5,739 nt of DNA from Dehalococcoidia bacterium (GTDB lineage Bacteria; Chloroflexota; Dehalococcoidia; Lucifugimonadales; UBA3495). The translations under genes and the position numbers were made by a program. The notes beneath the pieces were generated by a model. The model was not told the origin of the DNA and made no database searches. It saw only the letters and a program-made list of their open reading frames with translations. Positions 1-5,616 of the stretch are shown here, one piece after another; the first letter of the stretch is position 1, and every line of letters begins with the position of its first letter. Where the stretch lies: NCBI GenBank assembly GCA_022823105.1, contig JAJDXU010000402.1:1-5739 (forward strand). The letters run 5' to 3'.

Positions 1-38
1 AACGGAGGTTCCCGGTTTTCGTTGTCCGCAGTGGTCAT
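1..38 (-). CDS. Leftward gene, first 12 codons only, function unknown
   Basis: Reading leftward from an ATG at 38-36, the frame is open to the window edge and encodes MTTADNENREPP before it is cut. A perfect GGAGG Shine-Dalgarno (45-49) sits 6 nt upstream of the ATG, and this is the main evidence that the start is real. The visible N-terminus is hydrophilic and shows no signal peptide or transmembrane helix. The gene is divergent from the LLM gene at 497 and shares a 458-bp intergenic region with it, so the two could be co-regulated. Twelve residues are too few to assign a family. Confidence 0.6.
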   Translation of the reverse strand, partial: MTTADNENREPP

Positions 39-44
39 CTTGTG

Positions 45-49
45 CCTCC
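45..49 (-). promoter_or_regulatory. Shine-Dalgarno GGAGG of the leftward partial gene
   Basis: The plus strand reads CCTCC, so the minus strand reads GGAGG followed by CACAAG and then ATG. The 6-nt spacing is close to optimal. The site fixes the start of the gene that leaves the window on the left. It also argues against a rightward GTG-initiated frame at 42-284, which would begin inside it. Confidence 0.6.
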
Positions 50-362
50 GCAGCTATCGCAGATAATCGCGAGTTGCTTTGCGGCTGGGATATGCTGTCC
101 TCAATATGATGGTGTTCCCCTCCATCACAAACGGTACCTCATAAGCACAATTCCCGATACGAACGATAAACTATTGCTGTCCTGGGTTTCGCCTTTGATT
201 GGGGTGGGAGACCGTAGCCAACAATCCACCGTTCCCCAAGTGATACAAGACCTGCTCAAAAGATATCCCACGCTCCCGCTCTAATCATTCGTTTCTGTCA
301 GCGTACCAATAATAATTTGGCATTACGGTACTGTACCACAGTGCGTCCATGCCGACCCTAAT
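50..362. other. Divergent intergenic region with no convincing gene
   Basis: This stretch is visibly richer in A and T than the flanking genes and lies between two divergent starts. One open frame runs rightward from a GTG at 42 to 284 (80 codons). Its third codon positions lack the strong G/C preference of the neighbouring genes, it has no Shine-Dalgarno, and its product resembles nothing I know, so I treat it as non-coding. A weak leftward promoter is possible for the gene at 1-38: minus-strand TTGTGA (130-125), 16 nt, then CATATT (108-103). Small inverted repeats could be operators: GGTAC-T-GTACC at 327-337 and CCAA-7nt-TTGG at 306-320. None is strong enough to call separately. Confidence 0.5.
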
Positions 363-391
363 TTCCCAATCCAGACCGTTTGCGCTATAAT
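363..391 (+). promoter_or_regulatory. Putative sigma70-type promoter for the first LLM gene
   Basis: A perfect TATAAT lies at 386-391, preceded at exactly 17 nt by TTCCCA (363-368), which matches the TTGACA consensus at four of six positions. Transcription would start near 398, leaving a leader of about 100 nt before the ATG at 497. The box lies in the AT-rich divergent spacer, where a promoter is expected. A perfect -10 hexamer stands out against this GC-rich background. The promoter would also serve the second LLM gene by read-through, subject to the palindrome at 1706-1733. Confidence 0.5.
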
Positions 392-484
392 CCTGCCAAC
401 CCGCGCCGCAGGCTGGAAGCGTCGTTTCCCTGGCATGGTTAACGGCCGCTGCGCCGAATGCGCAATGCAATCCACTACCAAGAG

Positions 485-489
485 AGGAG
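485..489 (+). promoter_or_regulatory. Shine-Dalgarno AGGAG that fixes the start at 497
   Basis: AGGAG, within AGAGAGGAGA, lies 7 nt before the ATG at 497. An in-frame ATG at 458 would add 13 residues but has no such site. It would also put this purine-rich stretch inside the coding region and precede the MQFGLLYE strand where LLM proteins normally begin. Confidence 0.8.
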
Positions 490-496
490 ATCAGCC

Positions 497-1681
497 ATGC
501 AATTCGGCTTGCTTTACGAATGCCAGCGCCCCTTCCAGGGCACTGAGATCGATTGGAACGCCCTTTACAAGGAAACCCTGGAACAGTGCGAACTGGCCGA
601 CCAGGTGGGATTCGACAACCTCTGGTTCGTGGAGCACCACTTCCTGACCGGCTTTTCCGGCTCACCGTCCCAGGACGCCATGTTCGGCGCGCTCAGCCGC
701 ATCACCAAGAACATCCGCATCGGCTACGGGGTTTGCATCCTGCCCTATCACCATCCCGTTCGCGTCGCGGAGCGCGTGGCCCTGCTCGACCAACTCACCG
801 ACGGACGTATTGAGGTAGGCACCGGCCGCTCCAATGCCTACGAACAGACCGGCCTCGGCATCGACCCGCGCGACACCCGCAGCCTGTGGAACGAGTCCAT
901 CAACATGCTGCCCAAGATCTGGACGTCCGACGAGTACGAGTACGAGGGAGAGCACTGGAGCGTGCCCAAGCGCCGCGTCCTCCCCAAGCCGTTCCAGCAG
1001 CCGCATCCCCGCATGTACCTGGCCTGCACCTCCGAGGACAGCTTCCGTCTCGCCGCCCAGAAGGGCATCGGCGTCCTGTCCTCCGCGTCCTACGCCGTGG
1101 AGGTCCTCAAGGAGAAGGTCCAAATCTACCGCGACGCCCTCAAGGACTGTGAGCCCGTCGGCGAATTCATCACCGAGTTCTGGGGCAACAATGTCCACGG
1201 CTTCTGCGATGACGATGACGACTACGCCAAGGAACTGGCCGCCGAGTCCATGAAGACTTTCTTCGGGCCGGACAAGCCCTACATTGCCGGCCGCATCGGC
1301 GCCTACGAGGAATTGCTGGAAGCCTGGGGCGGTGTTCCCGAACACCTTTCCGCCGACTTCAGCCGCTGGCTGCGGCAATCCGACGAGGAGCACCAGCAGT
1401 TGGCCCAGGACGTCGGCCTGTCGCTGGACGCCGGCCCCGGCGCCGCGCGCGCCGCCATCGCCCAACTGGACGGTAAGACCCTGTCCGACCGCGGCGTAAT
1501 CATCGCCGGCAACCCCGAGTCCTGCATCAAGACCTGCCAGATGTACGAGGACATCGGCGTCGACCAGGTCATGCTGATCATGCAGACCGAGACCATCCCC
1601 CACGAGAAGGTCATGGCCTCCATCGAGAAGTTCGGCAAGGAAGTTATCCCGCACTTACGGAACGGCAACGGCAACAAGTAA
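497..1681 (+). CDS. Luciferase-like (LLM) flavin-dependent monooxygenase, LuxA-type active site
   Basis: This 394-residue cytosolic protein is predicted to be a TIM-barrel LLM-family oxidoreductase. It would use reduced flavin and O2 to oxidise an unknown organic substrate. The N-terminal part follows bacterial luciferase alpha: MQFGLLYE forms the first strand, FDNLWFVEHHF (39-49) matches the LuxA segment WLLEHHF, LPYHHPVR (82-89) matches LPTAHPVR, and LLDQLTDGRIEVGTGR (96-111) follows. His47 aligns with the catalytic His44 of LuxA. LuxA Cys106 is replaced by Gly110. At 394 residues it is longer than LuxA (about 355) and most LLMs. The extra length falls around 225-335, including five consecutive Asp (238-242) and a helical, charged segment. 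The C-terminal part (336-386, AGNPESC to FGKEVIPHL) has the usual family ending. The start is set by AGGAG at 485. It is probably co-transcribed with the second LLM gene. True luciferase activity is unlikely because there is no LuxB or fatty-acid reductase. The family call is firm and the substrate unknown. Confidence 0.93.
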   Translation: MQFGLLYECQRPFQGTEIDWNALYKETLEQCELADQVGFDNLWFVEHHFLTGFSGSPSQDAMFGALSRITKNIRIGYGVCILPYHHPVRVAERVALLDQLTDGRIEVGTGRSNAYEQTGLGIDPRDTRSLWNESINMLPKIWTSDEYEYEGEHWSVPKRRVLPKPFQQPHPRMYLACTSEDSFRLAAQKGIGVLSSASYAVEVLKEKVQIYRDALKDCEPVGEFITEFWGNNVHGFCDDDDDYAKELAAESMKTFFGPDKPYIAGRIGAYEELLEAWGGVPEHLSADFSRWLRQSDEEHQQLAQDVGLSLDAGPGAARAAIAQLDGKTLSDRGVIIAGNPESCIKTCQMYEDIGVDQVMLIMQTETIPHEKVMASIEKFGKEVIPHLRNGNGNK

Positions 1682-1705
1682 CCGCCGAACAATGCCCGGA
1701 CTCCC

Positions 1706-1733
1706 GTAGGGGCGAATAATCATTCGCCCCTAC
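1706..1733. repeat. Perfect palindrome with 12-bp arms, dispersed-repeat-like or terminator
   Basis: GTAGGGGCGAAT (1706-1717) and ATTCGCCCCTAC (1722-1733) are exact reverse complements around a 4-nt AATC loop, with no mismatch. The element lies in the 67-bp spacer between the LLM genes, 24 bp after the first stop and 15 bp before the next ATG. It is followed by TTTGG rather than a T-run, so it is a poor intrinsic terminator. From memory, GTAGGGGCG-type palindromes are dispersed intergenic repeats in some Chloroflexota and other environmental genomes, and I think this is one. As RNA it could protect the upstream message or reduce expression of the second gene. No second copy is present in this window. 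Confidence 0.8.
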
Positions 1734-1748
1734 TTTGGTTAACCGACT

Positions 1749-2690
1749 ATGACATCCCAAGTAACCGTCAAATTCAACGTCCGTGTCAACCAGTACCGCT
1801 ACTCGTACGACGATCTGCGGCGCATCTGGCTGGAGGCCGACCGCCTCGGTTATTACTCCGCCAGCCTCTTTGACCTCCTCAACACCGACGCCCTGGAGTG
1901 CTGGACGACGCTGACCGCGCTGCTGGCCCAGACCCAGCGCATCCGCGCCGTCCCCATGGTGCTGGCCAACCCCTACCGCCATCCGGCGCTGCTCGCCAAG
2001 ATGGCCGCGACCCTCGACGTGATCAGCAACGGCCGGATGACCCTGGGCATAGGAGCGGGCGGCAGCGGCAGCGATACCCGCGCCAGCGGGTTGCCATTCC
2101 CCTCAACACGCCAACGCTGCGAGATGCTTGAGGAGTCGGTGCACCTCATCCGTCGCCTGTGGACCGAGCCGACCGTGTCTCATGACGGTCGCTACTACTC
2201 CGTCGATGGCGCGTCCGTACAACCCAAACCCGTGCAGCAGCCCGCGCCGCCCGTCCTCGTCGGCGGCCACGGCCCCCGTTACGTCCTGCCGACCATCGGG
2301 CGCATCGCAGACATCGCCAACATCGGCAACAACGACACCGTGGATGACCATCGACGCTACCAGAGCATCGTCCACGCCGCCGCCGAAGCGGCGGGCCGCG
2401 ACCCGTCCCGAATAGAGTGGACTCACAACACCGACTGCGTGATCGCCCCCACCCAGAGGGAGTACGACGCGGTGGTGGCTCGGCTGGCGGAACAATCCGG
2501 CATAACCGCTGGCCGGTATCGGACCGAGCGGCTGTGCAACACCCTATCCGGCACGCCCGAGCAGGTGGCAGAACGGATCAACACGTACGTCGAATCCGGC
2601 ATCCGCTACTTCTTCGTGGTTTTCCCGAATCCTGCTCCGACGGAGACGCTGGCGCTTTTTGCCAACGAGGTGATGGCGCAATTCAACTGA
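1749..2690 (+). CDS. LLM-class (F420- or FMN-dependent) oxidoreductase
   Basis: This 313-residue protein has the normal length for the F420/FMN branch of the LLM superfamily and is distinct from the LuxA-like neighbour. Recognisable blocks are ADRLGYYSASLFD (30-42), the diagnostic NPYRHPALLAKMAATLDVISNGR (74-96), LGIGAG (99-104), GLPFPSTRQRCEMLEE (114-129), LIRRLWTE (133-140), GRYYSV (147-152), QPKPVQQPAPPVLVGG (158-173) and the ending SGTPEQVAERINTYVESGI (267-285). The usual Asp-His pair after the second strand (FDH) reads FDLL here, so the His is replaced by Leu43. This may alter cofactor or substrate handling. The protein is predicted to be cytosolic and to transfer hydride or oxygenate an unknown substrate. 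The start is ATG 1749: an in-frame TAA at 1740-1742 excludes anything upstream. No Shine-Dalgarno is visible, which suggests weak initiation or dependence on the upstream gene. Its stop overlaps that of the convergent permease. Whether the cofactor is F420 or FMN cannot be decided from sequence alone. Confidence 0.9.
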   Translation: MTSQVTVKFNVRVNQYRYSYDDLRRIWLEADRLGYYSASLFDLLNTDALECWTTLTALLAQTQRIRAVPMVLANPYRHPALLAKMAATLDVISNGRMTLGIGAGGSGSDTRASGLPFPSTRQRCEMLEESVHLIRRLWTEPTVSHDGRYYSVDGASVQPKPVQQPAPPVLVGGHGPRYVLPTIGRIADIANIGNNDTVDDHRRYQSIVHAAAEAAGRDPSRIEWTHNTDCVIAPTQREYDAVVARLAEQSGITAGRYRTERLCNTLSGTPEQVAERINTYVESGIRYFFVVFPNPAPTETLALFANEVMAQFN

Positions 2691-3993
2691 CAGCGGGGTC
2701 CTCGTCCCGCTGCGACGGCGACAACCGTGGCTGCCCCAGCGCGATATACAACCCGGCTCCGATCAGGCTGACAATCGCGGCTGCTACGAAAATCACGGTG
2801 TACACCCCGTCCGCAACTCCAAGATAGCCGAGGTAACCGGCGGCGGGCAACCCGGCCGACGATGCGATCCAATCAATAACAAAGGCCGTCACCGTGATCA
2901 TCCCAAAACTGCGTCGCCCAAAATAGATTCCCACCGCAACGATGCCCGGGGCGGCCGACATACCTGACGCCATCCCCAGCAAAATTCCCGATTCCAACAG
3001 GATCGGACCATATCCGGAAAGCAGCAATGCCATCCCTGCCGTTTGGACCACCGCGGCGCCGGCCAGCACGTACCTGACCGGGAAGCGACAGCTTGCCAAA
3101 CCGCCAATCAGGATGCCGGCAGTTGACGCAAACTCCTGAAACAATCCGAAGCTATTGATCGTCTGGATCGCAGCGCTGCCTTGGGAGATGATCTGCCAAT
3201 CGTAGACGGTCGACATCCCCGAGGCGACGGCCACGCAAGCGCCAGCCGCGGCAAGTGTCCAGAACTGTCGCGATCGCATGGCCTCACGCCAGGTATGGTT
3301 CGGGATGCTCGCCTTCGGCGCCGGAGCCAACCCGTCGGGATGTTCCCCGCGGTCCTCCGGGCGGTCGCGTATGGCCCGAACCAACGGCCACGCCGCCGCC
3401 AGGATCGTTGCGCCGGCCACTAACGTCAGCAGCCGCCAGTCCGCCACCGCCAGCGGTGCCGCCATGATCGGCTTGACGACGAACCCGCCCACAGACACTC
3501 CGGCCAGCATCAACGCCAGCGCCAGCGCCAGCCGTTCCCGAAACCAGTGGTTCAGCGCTGCTACGGCCGGGAGATAAACCCCCAGCATCCCCAGCGCGAA
3601 CATGCCGGTGACTGCGACTTGCAGCACGCCCGGAACGGGAATCGCCGCAAACAGCGCGACCAACCCAACCAGCGGCAACCCGATCTGCGCCATCCTTCTC
3701 GGCCCCAGCCGGTCCACACCCCAGCCTGCAATCCATAGGGATACCCACCAGGCAATCGCGCCAGCCACGCCAACCGCCACGCTCCAGGGTGGCCCGTACT
3801 CATCGTCGTAGGCCCGCCTTGCCCACGCGGTTTCAATCAAACCATCGCCGATCTCCCGGCCGACCAGGATGACCATGATACCGATGGCAACCAGCCGCCA
3901 GCCATGGAAAACCCCGCCGGCGCTATCGCTGCGCAGGAAATCCGACAGCCGGTGCATCATCCCTGGCCGGCTGTCGTTCGCGCCCGGCTCCAT
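2683..3993 (-). CDS. MFS permease, divergent paralogue of the one upstream
   Basis: This inner-membrane protein of 436 residues has about 12 hydrophobic segments in two halves. Motif A between helices 2 and 3 reads AGWGVDRLGPRRM (89-101), as in the major facilitator superfamily. A cytoplasmic central loop contains RDRPEDRGEHPDG (209-221). YFGRRSF (357-363) lies before the last helices, and the tail reads ALGQPRLSPSQR (418-429). The upstream permease carries the same loop and tail, so the two are paralogues. Helices 1-2 differ sharply: this protein has GREIGDG (45-51) and the loop DDEYGPPW (63-70). It also lacks the Arg that precedes motif A in its neighbour, which suggests a different substrate. 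The start is uncertain. ATG 3993 abuts the 18-bp repeats and has only a weak GTGAG upstream. ATG 3960 or 3957 would give an N-terminus as short as the one proposed for the paralogue. The substrate is unknown; an organic anion is a guess from family resemblance. Confidence 0.88.
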   Translation of the reverse strand: MEPGANDSRPGMMHRLSDFLRSDSAGGVFHGWRLVAIGIMVILVGREIGDGLIETAWARRAYDDEYGPPWSVAVGVAGAIAWWVSLWIAGWGVDRLGPRRMAQIGLPLVGLVALFAAIPVPGVLQVAVTGMFALGMLGVYLPAVAALNHWFRERLALALALMLAGVSVGGFVVKPIMAAPLAVADWRLLTLVAGATILAAAWPLVRAIRDRPEDRGEHPDGLAPAPKASIPNHTWREAMRSRQFWTLAAAGACVAVASGMSTVYDWQIISQGSAAIQTINSFGLFQEFASTAGILIGGLASCRFPVRYVLAGAAVVQTAGMALLLSGYGPILLESGILLGMASGMSAAPGIVAVGIYFGRRSFGMITVTAFVIDWIASSAGLPAAGYLGYLGVADGVYTVIFVAAAIVSLIGAGLYIALGQPRLSPSQRDEDPAVS

Positions 3994-3996
3994 CAA

Positions 3997-4086
3997 CCGC
4001 AGCTCACGGTCAATCCGCAGCTCACGGTCAATCCACTGACCCCGGTCAATCCGCAGCCCCCGGTCAATCCACTGACCCCGGTCAGT
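3997..4086. repeat. Five tandem 18-bp repeats between the two MFS genes
   Basis: On the plus strand the array has two identical units CCGCAGCTCACGGTCAAT (3997-4014, 4015-4032), then CCACTGACCCCGGTCAAT (4033-4050), CCGCAGCCCCCGGTCAAT (4051-4068) and CCACTGACCCCGGTCAGT (4069-4086). The order is A-A-B-A'-B'. GGTCA is constant in every unit. B units also contain TGACC, which makes the inverted repeat TGACC-CC-GGTCA. In the last unit this grows to ACTGACC-CC-GGTCAGT (4071-4086), a hairpin or operator candidate that overlaps the upstream permease stop. On the minus, transcribed strand each unit presents an (A/T)TGACC box. The tract fills the spacer up to 3 bp from ATG 3993. It could be an operator array, an mRNA structure between the two cistrons, or a slippage-born minisatellite. 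Confidence 0.9.
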
Positions 4087-5458
4087 CCGACGCTCCCGCG
4101 CCCCGGCTCACCAACCGCCGCACGTCGGCCTGCCTGCGCTGCGACGGCGACAACTGCGGGTTCCCCAACACCAGGAACATGAACGAGCCGACGGCGCTGA
4201 CAATGGCGATGGTGGCAAAGGGTATGGTGTACGAGCCCGTGATGCTGTCCCGCATCCACGCGATGTACGGCACCACCACGATGAACATGATGTTCATGGG
4301 AATCATCGAAATCCCCGTGATTCGCGCGAAGCTGCTCCGCCCGAAGTACACGCCGCGTATCGACGTGGTCAGCGGCGTCCGCCCGCCGAACCCGATGCCC
4401 ATCAGGATGCCGAACAGGAAGAACAGCGGCAGCGTTTCCGCAAACAGCAGCACCCCGATGGCGATGGACTGCAGGAACGAAAAACCCCAGATCGCGATCC
4501 GTATGGGAATCCGGTCCCCGACCATGCCCCCGATCACCATGAACGCCGTCGATACCGCCGTCTGCACCGAGATGACCAGGCCGACTTCCACCAGGCTGAG
4601 GCCCTTCTCCACCATCACCAGCCCCAGGTAGGTCATCACGCTGATGATGATGATCGACGAACTCGCATGCCCCATCGTGATCAGCCAGAACGCGCGGGTC
4701 TGTATCGCCTCCTGCCAGGAATAATCCGGCGCCACCGCGCCACCGTTGGATGATCTACGCGGACCTTCATCCTTGATGGTGTCAGGGTCGATGCCGTCCG
4801 GATGCTGGCCGTAGTCCTCGGGGCGGTTCCTCACCAGCATCGCCAGGGGCAGCGACGCCACCAGGCCGACGCAGCCCACCACCAGCGCCGTGTTCTGCCA
4901 GCCCAGCCGGCCGGGTATCTCCATCGCCGTCCGCGCGTCCCAGCCCATGGCCCAGGCCATCAGCGGGACGATCACCACGCCGCCCAGCCCAAATCCCAGC
5001 ATCGGTATCGACATCGCCGTGGAACGCCGGGCGCGGAACCAATTGTTCAAAGCGGTGTTGGCCGGCAGCCACGACCCCAGGCCCGCGCCCAGGCTCACCA
5101 CCACGAACGAAACGTAGAACATCCACAGGTTTGCCGTGCGGCTGAACAGGATGAATCCGGCGGCGAAGATCAGCAGCCCGATCACCACCATCTTGCGCGG
5201 GCCGAACTTGTCCACGCCCCAGCCGGCGATGGGGCCCATCACCGTTCCCTCCACCCGCGTCAGCGTGAACGCCCACGACAGTTGCGTTGTCGTCCAGTTG
5301 AAGTTCTGTTGCAGTATCGGCATCCACAGGGAAAGCGCCTGGAACAGTGGCACCGTTCCGATCACCATGATCACCGCGCCAATTACCGCCAGCCACCACC
5401 CATAGAACATGCCCCGCACCAGCCGCACCGGGTGGGCGAGTTCACGCGCTTGCAACAA
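4082..5458 (-). CDS. MFS permease, monocarboxylate/oxalate-formate-like
   Basis: This is an inner-membrane 12-helix transporter of 458 residues with the proposed TTG start, or 442 from ATG 5410. Numbered from ATG 5410, it opens with MFYGWWLAVIGAVIMVIG (helix 1). Then come NWTTTQLSWAFTLTR (38-52), motif A GWGVDKFGPRKM (63-74), the substrate-path-like NTALNNWFRARRS (118-130), the central loop RNRPEDYGQHPDG (194-206), SWQEAIQTRAFW (231-242), GRSSFARITG (357-366) and the tail LGNPQLSPSQRR (415-426). This pattern resembles the MCT and oxalate/formate antiporter branches, so an organic-acid substrate is plausible but unproven. The start is uncertain: TTG 5458 has AGAGGT 9 nt upstream and gives an N-terminus like that of the paralogue, while ATG 5410 has no good site. 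An apparent TTG at 5524 lies on the promoter and is rejected. It is probably the first gene of a two-gene leftward operon with the permease at 2683. Confidence 0.9.
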   Translation of the reverse strand: MLQARELAHPVRLVRGMFYGWWLAVIGAVIMVIGTVPLFQALSLWMPILQQNFNWTTTQLSWAFTLTRVEGTVMGPIAGWGVDKFGPRKMVVIGLLIFAAGFILFSRTANLWMFYVSFVVVSLGAGLGSWLPANTALNNWFRARRSTAMSIPMLGFGLGGVVIVPLMAWAMGWDARTAMEIPGRLGWQNTALVVGCVGLVASLPLAMLVRNRPEDYGQHPDGIDPDTIKDEGPRRSSNGGAVAPDYSWQEAIQTRAFWLITMGHASSSIIIISVMTYLGLVMVEKGLSLVEVGLVISVQTAVSTAFMVIGGMVGDRIPIRIAIWGFSFLQSIAIGVLLFAETLPLFFLFGILMGIGFGGRTPLTTSIRGVYFGRSSFARITGISMIPMNIMFIVVVPYIAWMRDSITGSYTIPFATIAIVSAVGSFMFLVLGNPQLSPSQRRQADVRRLVSRGAGASD

Positions 5459-5467
5459 CAGGGATCT

Positions 5468-5473
5468 ACCTCT
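5468..5473 (-). promoter_or_regulatory. Possible Shine-Dalgarno AGAGGT for a TTG start
   Basis: The minus strand reads AGAGGT, then nine nucleotides, then TTG at 5458-5456 in frame with the permease. It is the best purine-rich ribosome site upstream of helix 1. ATG 5410 has only GGTG or GGGG close by. The site supports a non-ATG start but does not prove it. Confidence 0.35.
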
Positions 5474-5526
5474 ATGGAATACGATAATCGCCGCAAACCA
5501 CGGCGATTTCGCCAACATCGCCAAAC

Positions 5527-5532
5527 ATTATA
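5527..5532 (-). promoter_or_regulatory. Putative -10 box TATAAT driving the MFS pair
   Basis: The plus strand reads ATTATA, so the leftward strand has a perfect TATAAT. Transcription would begin near 5520, leaving a leader of about 62 nt to TTG 5458 or 110 nt to ATG 5410. No good -35 lies at 16-18 nt (17 nt gives CACCGA), so the promoter may need an activator, or the match may be chance. It lies in the AT-rich 206-bp gap between the upstream partial gene (stop at 5617) and the permease. This implies that the permeases can be transcribed independently of that gene. Confidence 0.4.
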
Positions 5533-5616
5533 CTCCACCCAGTCTTGTATCGGTGTTTCCATATTTGGTGGTGCAGAGCCATTCGGTTATCGGTCGGGAC
5601 CGGGTTGAGGGCATGG

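Noticed and set aside
42..284. 80-codon rightward open frame starting at GTG
   Set aside because: It has no Shine-Dalgarno, its third codon positions are not G/C-rich like the real genes, it begins within the ribosome site of the leftward gene, and its product is unlike any known protein.
282..291. TAATCATTCG also occurs in the palindrome at 1719-1726 and flanking bases
   Set aside because: A 10-bp match without the complementary arm is too short to call a degenerate copy of the repeat.
458..496. Upstream ATG that would lengthen the first LLM protein by 13 residues
   Set aside because: There is no ribosome site at 458, AGGAG is well placed for ATG 497, and LLM proteins normally begin at the MQFGLL strand.
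662..1654. 330-codon leftward open frame opposite the first LLM gene
   Set aside because: It is the antisense shadow of a GC-rich gene with G/C third positions. Its product is low-complexity (Val, Gly, Asp, Leu) and resembles no family.
3509..3533. Short GCCAGC-type direct repeats
   Set aside because: They encode the Leu-Ala-rich helix of the downstream permease and reflect codon use, not a separate element.
3904..4182. Rightward frame encoding six-residue repeats such as QLTVNP
   Set aside because: The peptide repeat is only the translation of the 18-bp DNA array (18 is a multiple of three). The frame overlaps both permease genes and has no ribosome site.
5591..5602. CGGTC-GG-GACCG inverted repeat after the right-hand partial gene
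   Set aside because: The arms are short, the spacer is 2 nt and no T-run follows on the minus strand, so it does not qualify as a terminator.
4082..5608. Rightward open frames opposite the upstream permease, up to 268 codons
   Set aside because: They are shadows of the permease, rich in Arg, His, Gln and Pro, with no recognisable domain. The permease frame has clear MFS motifs.
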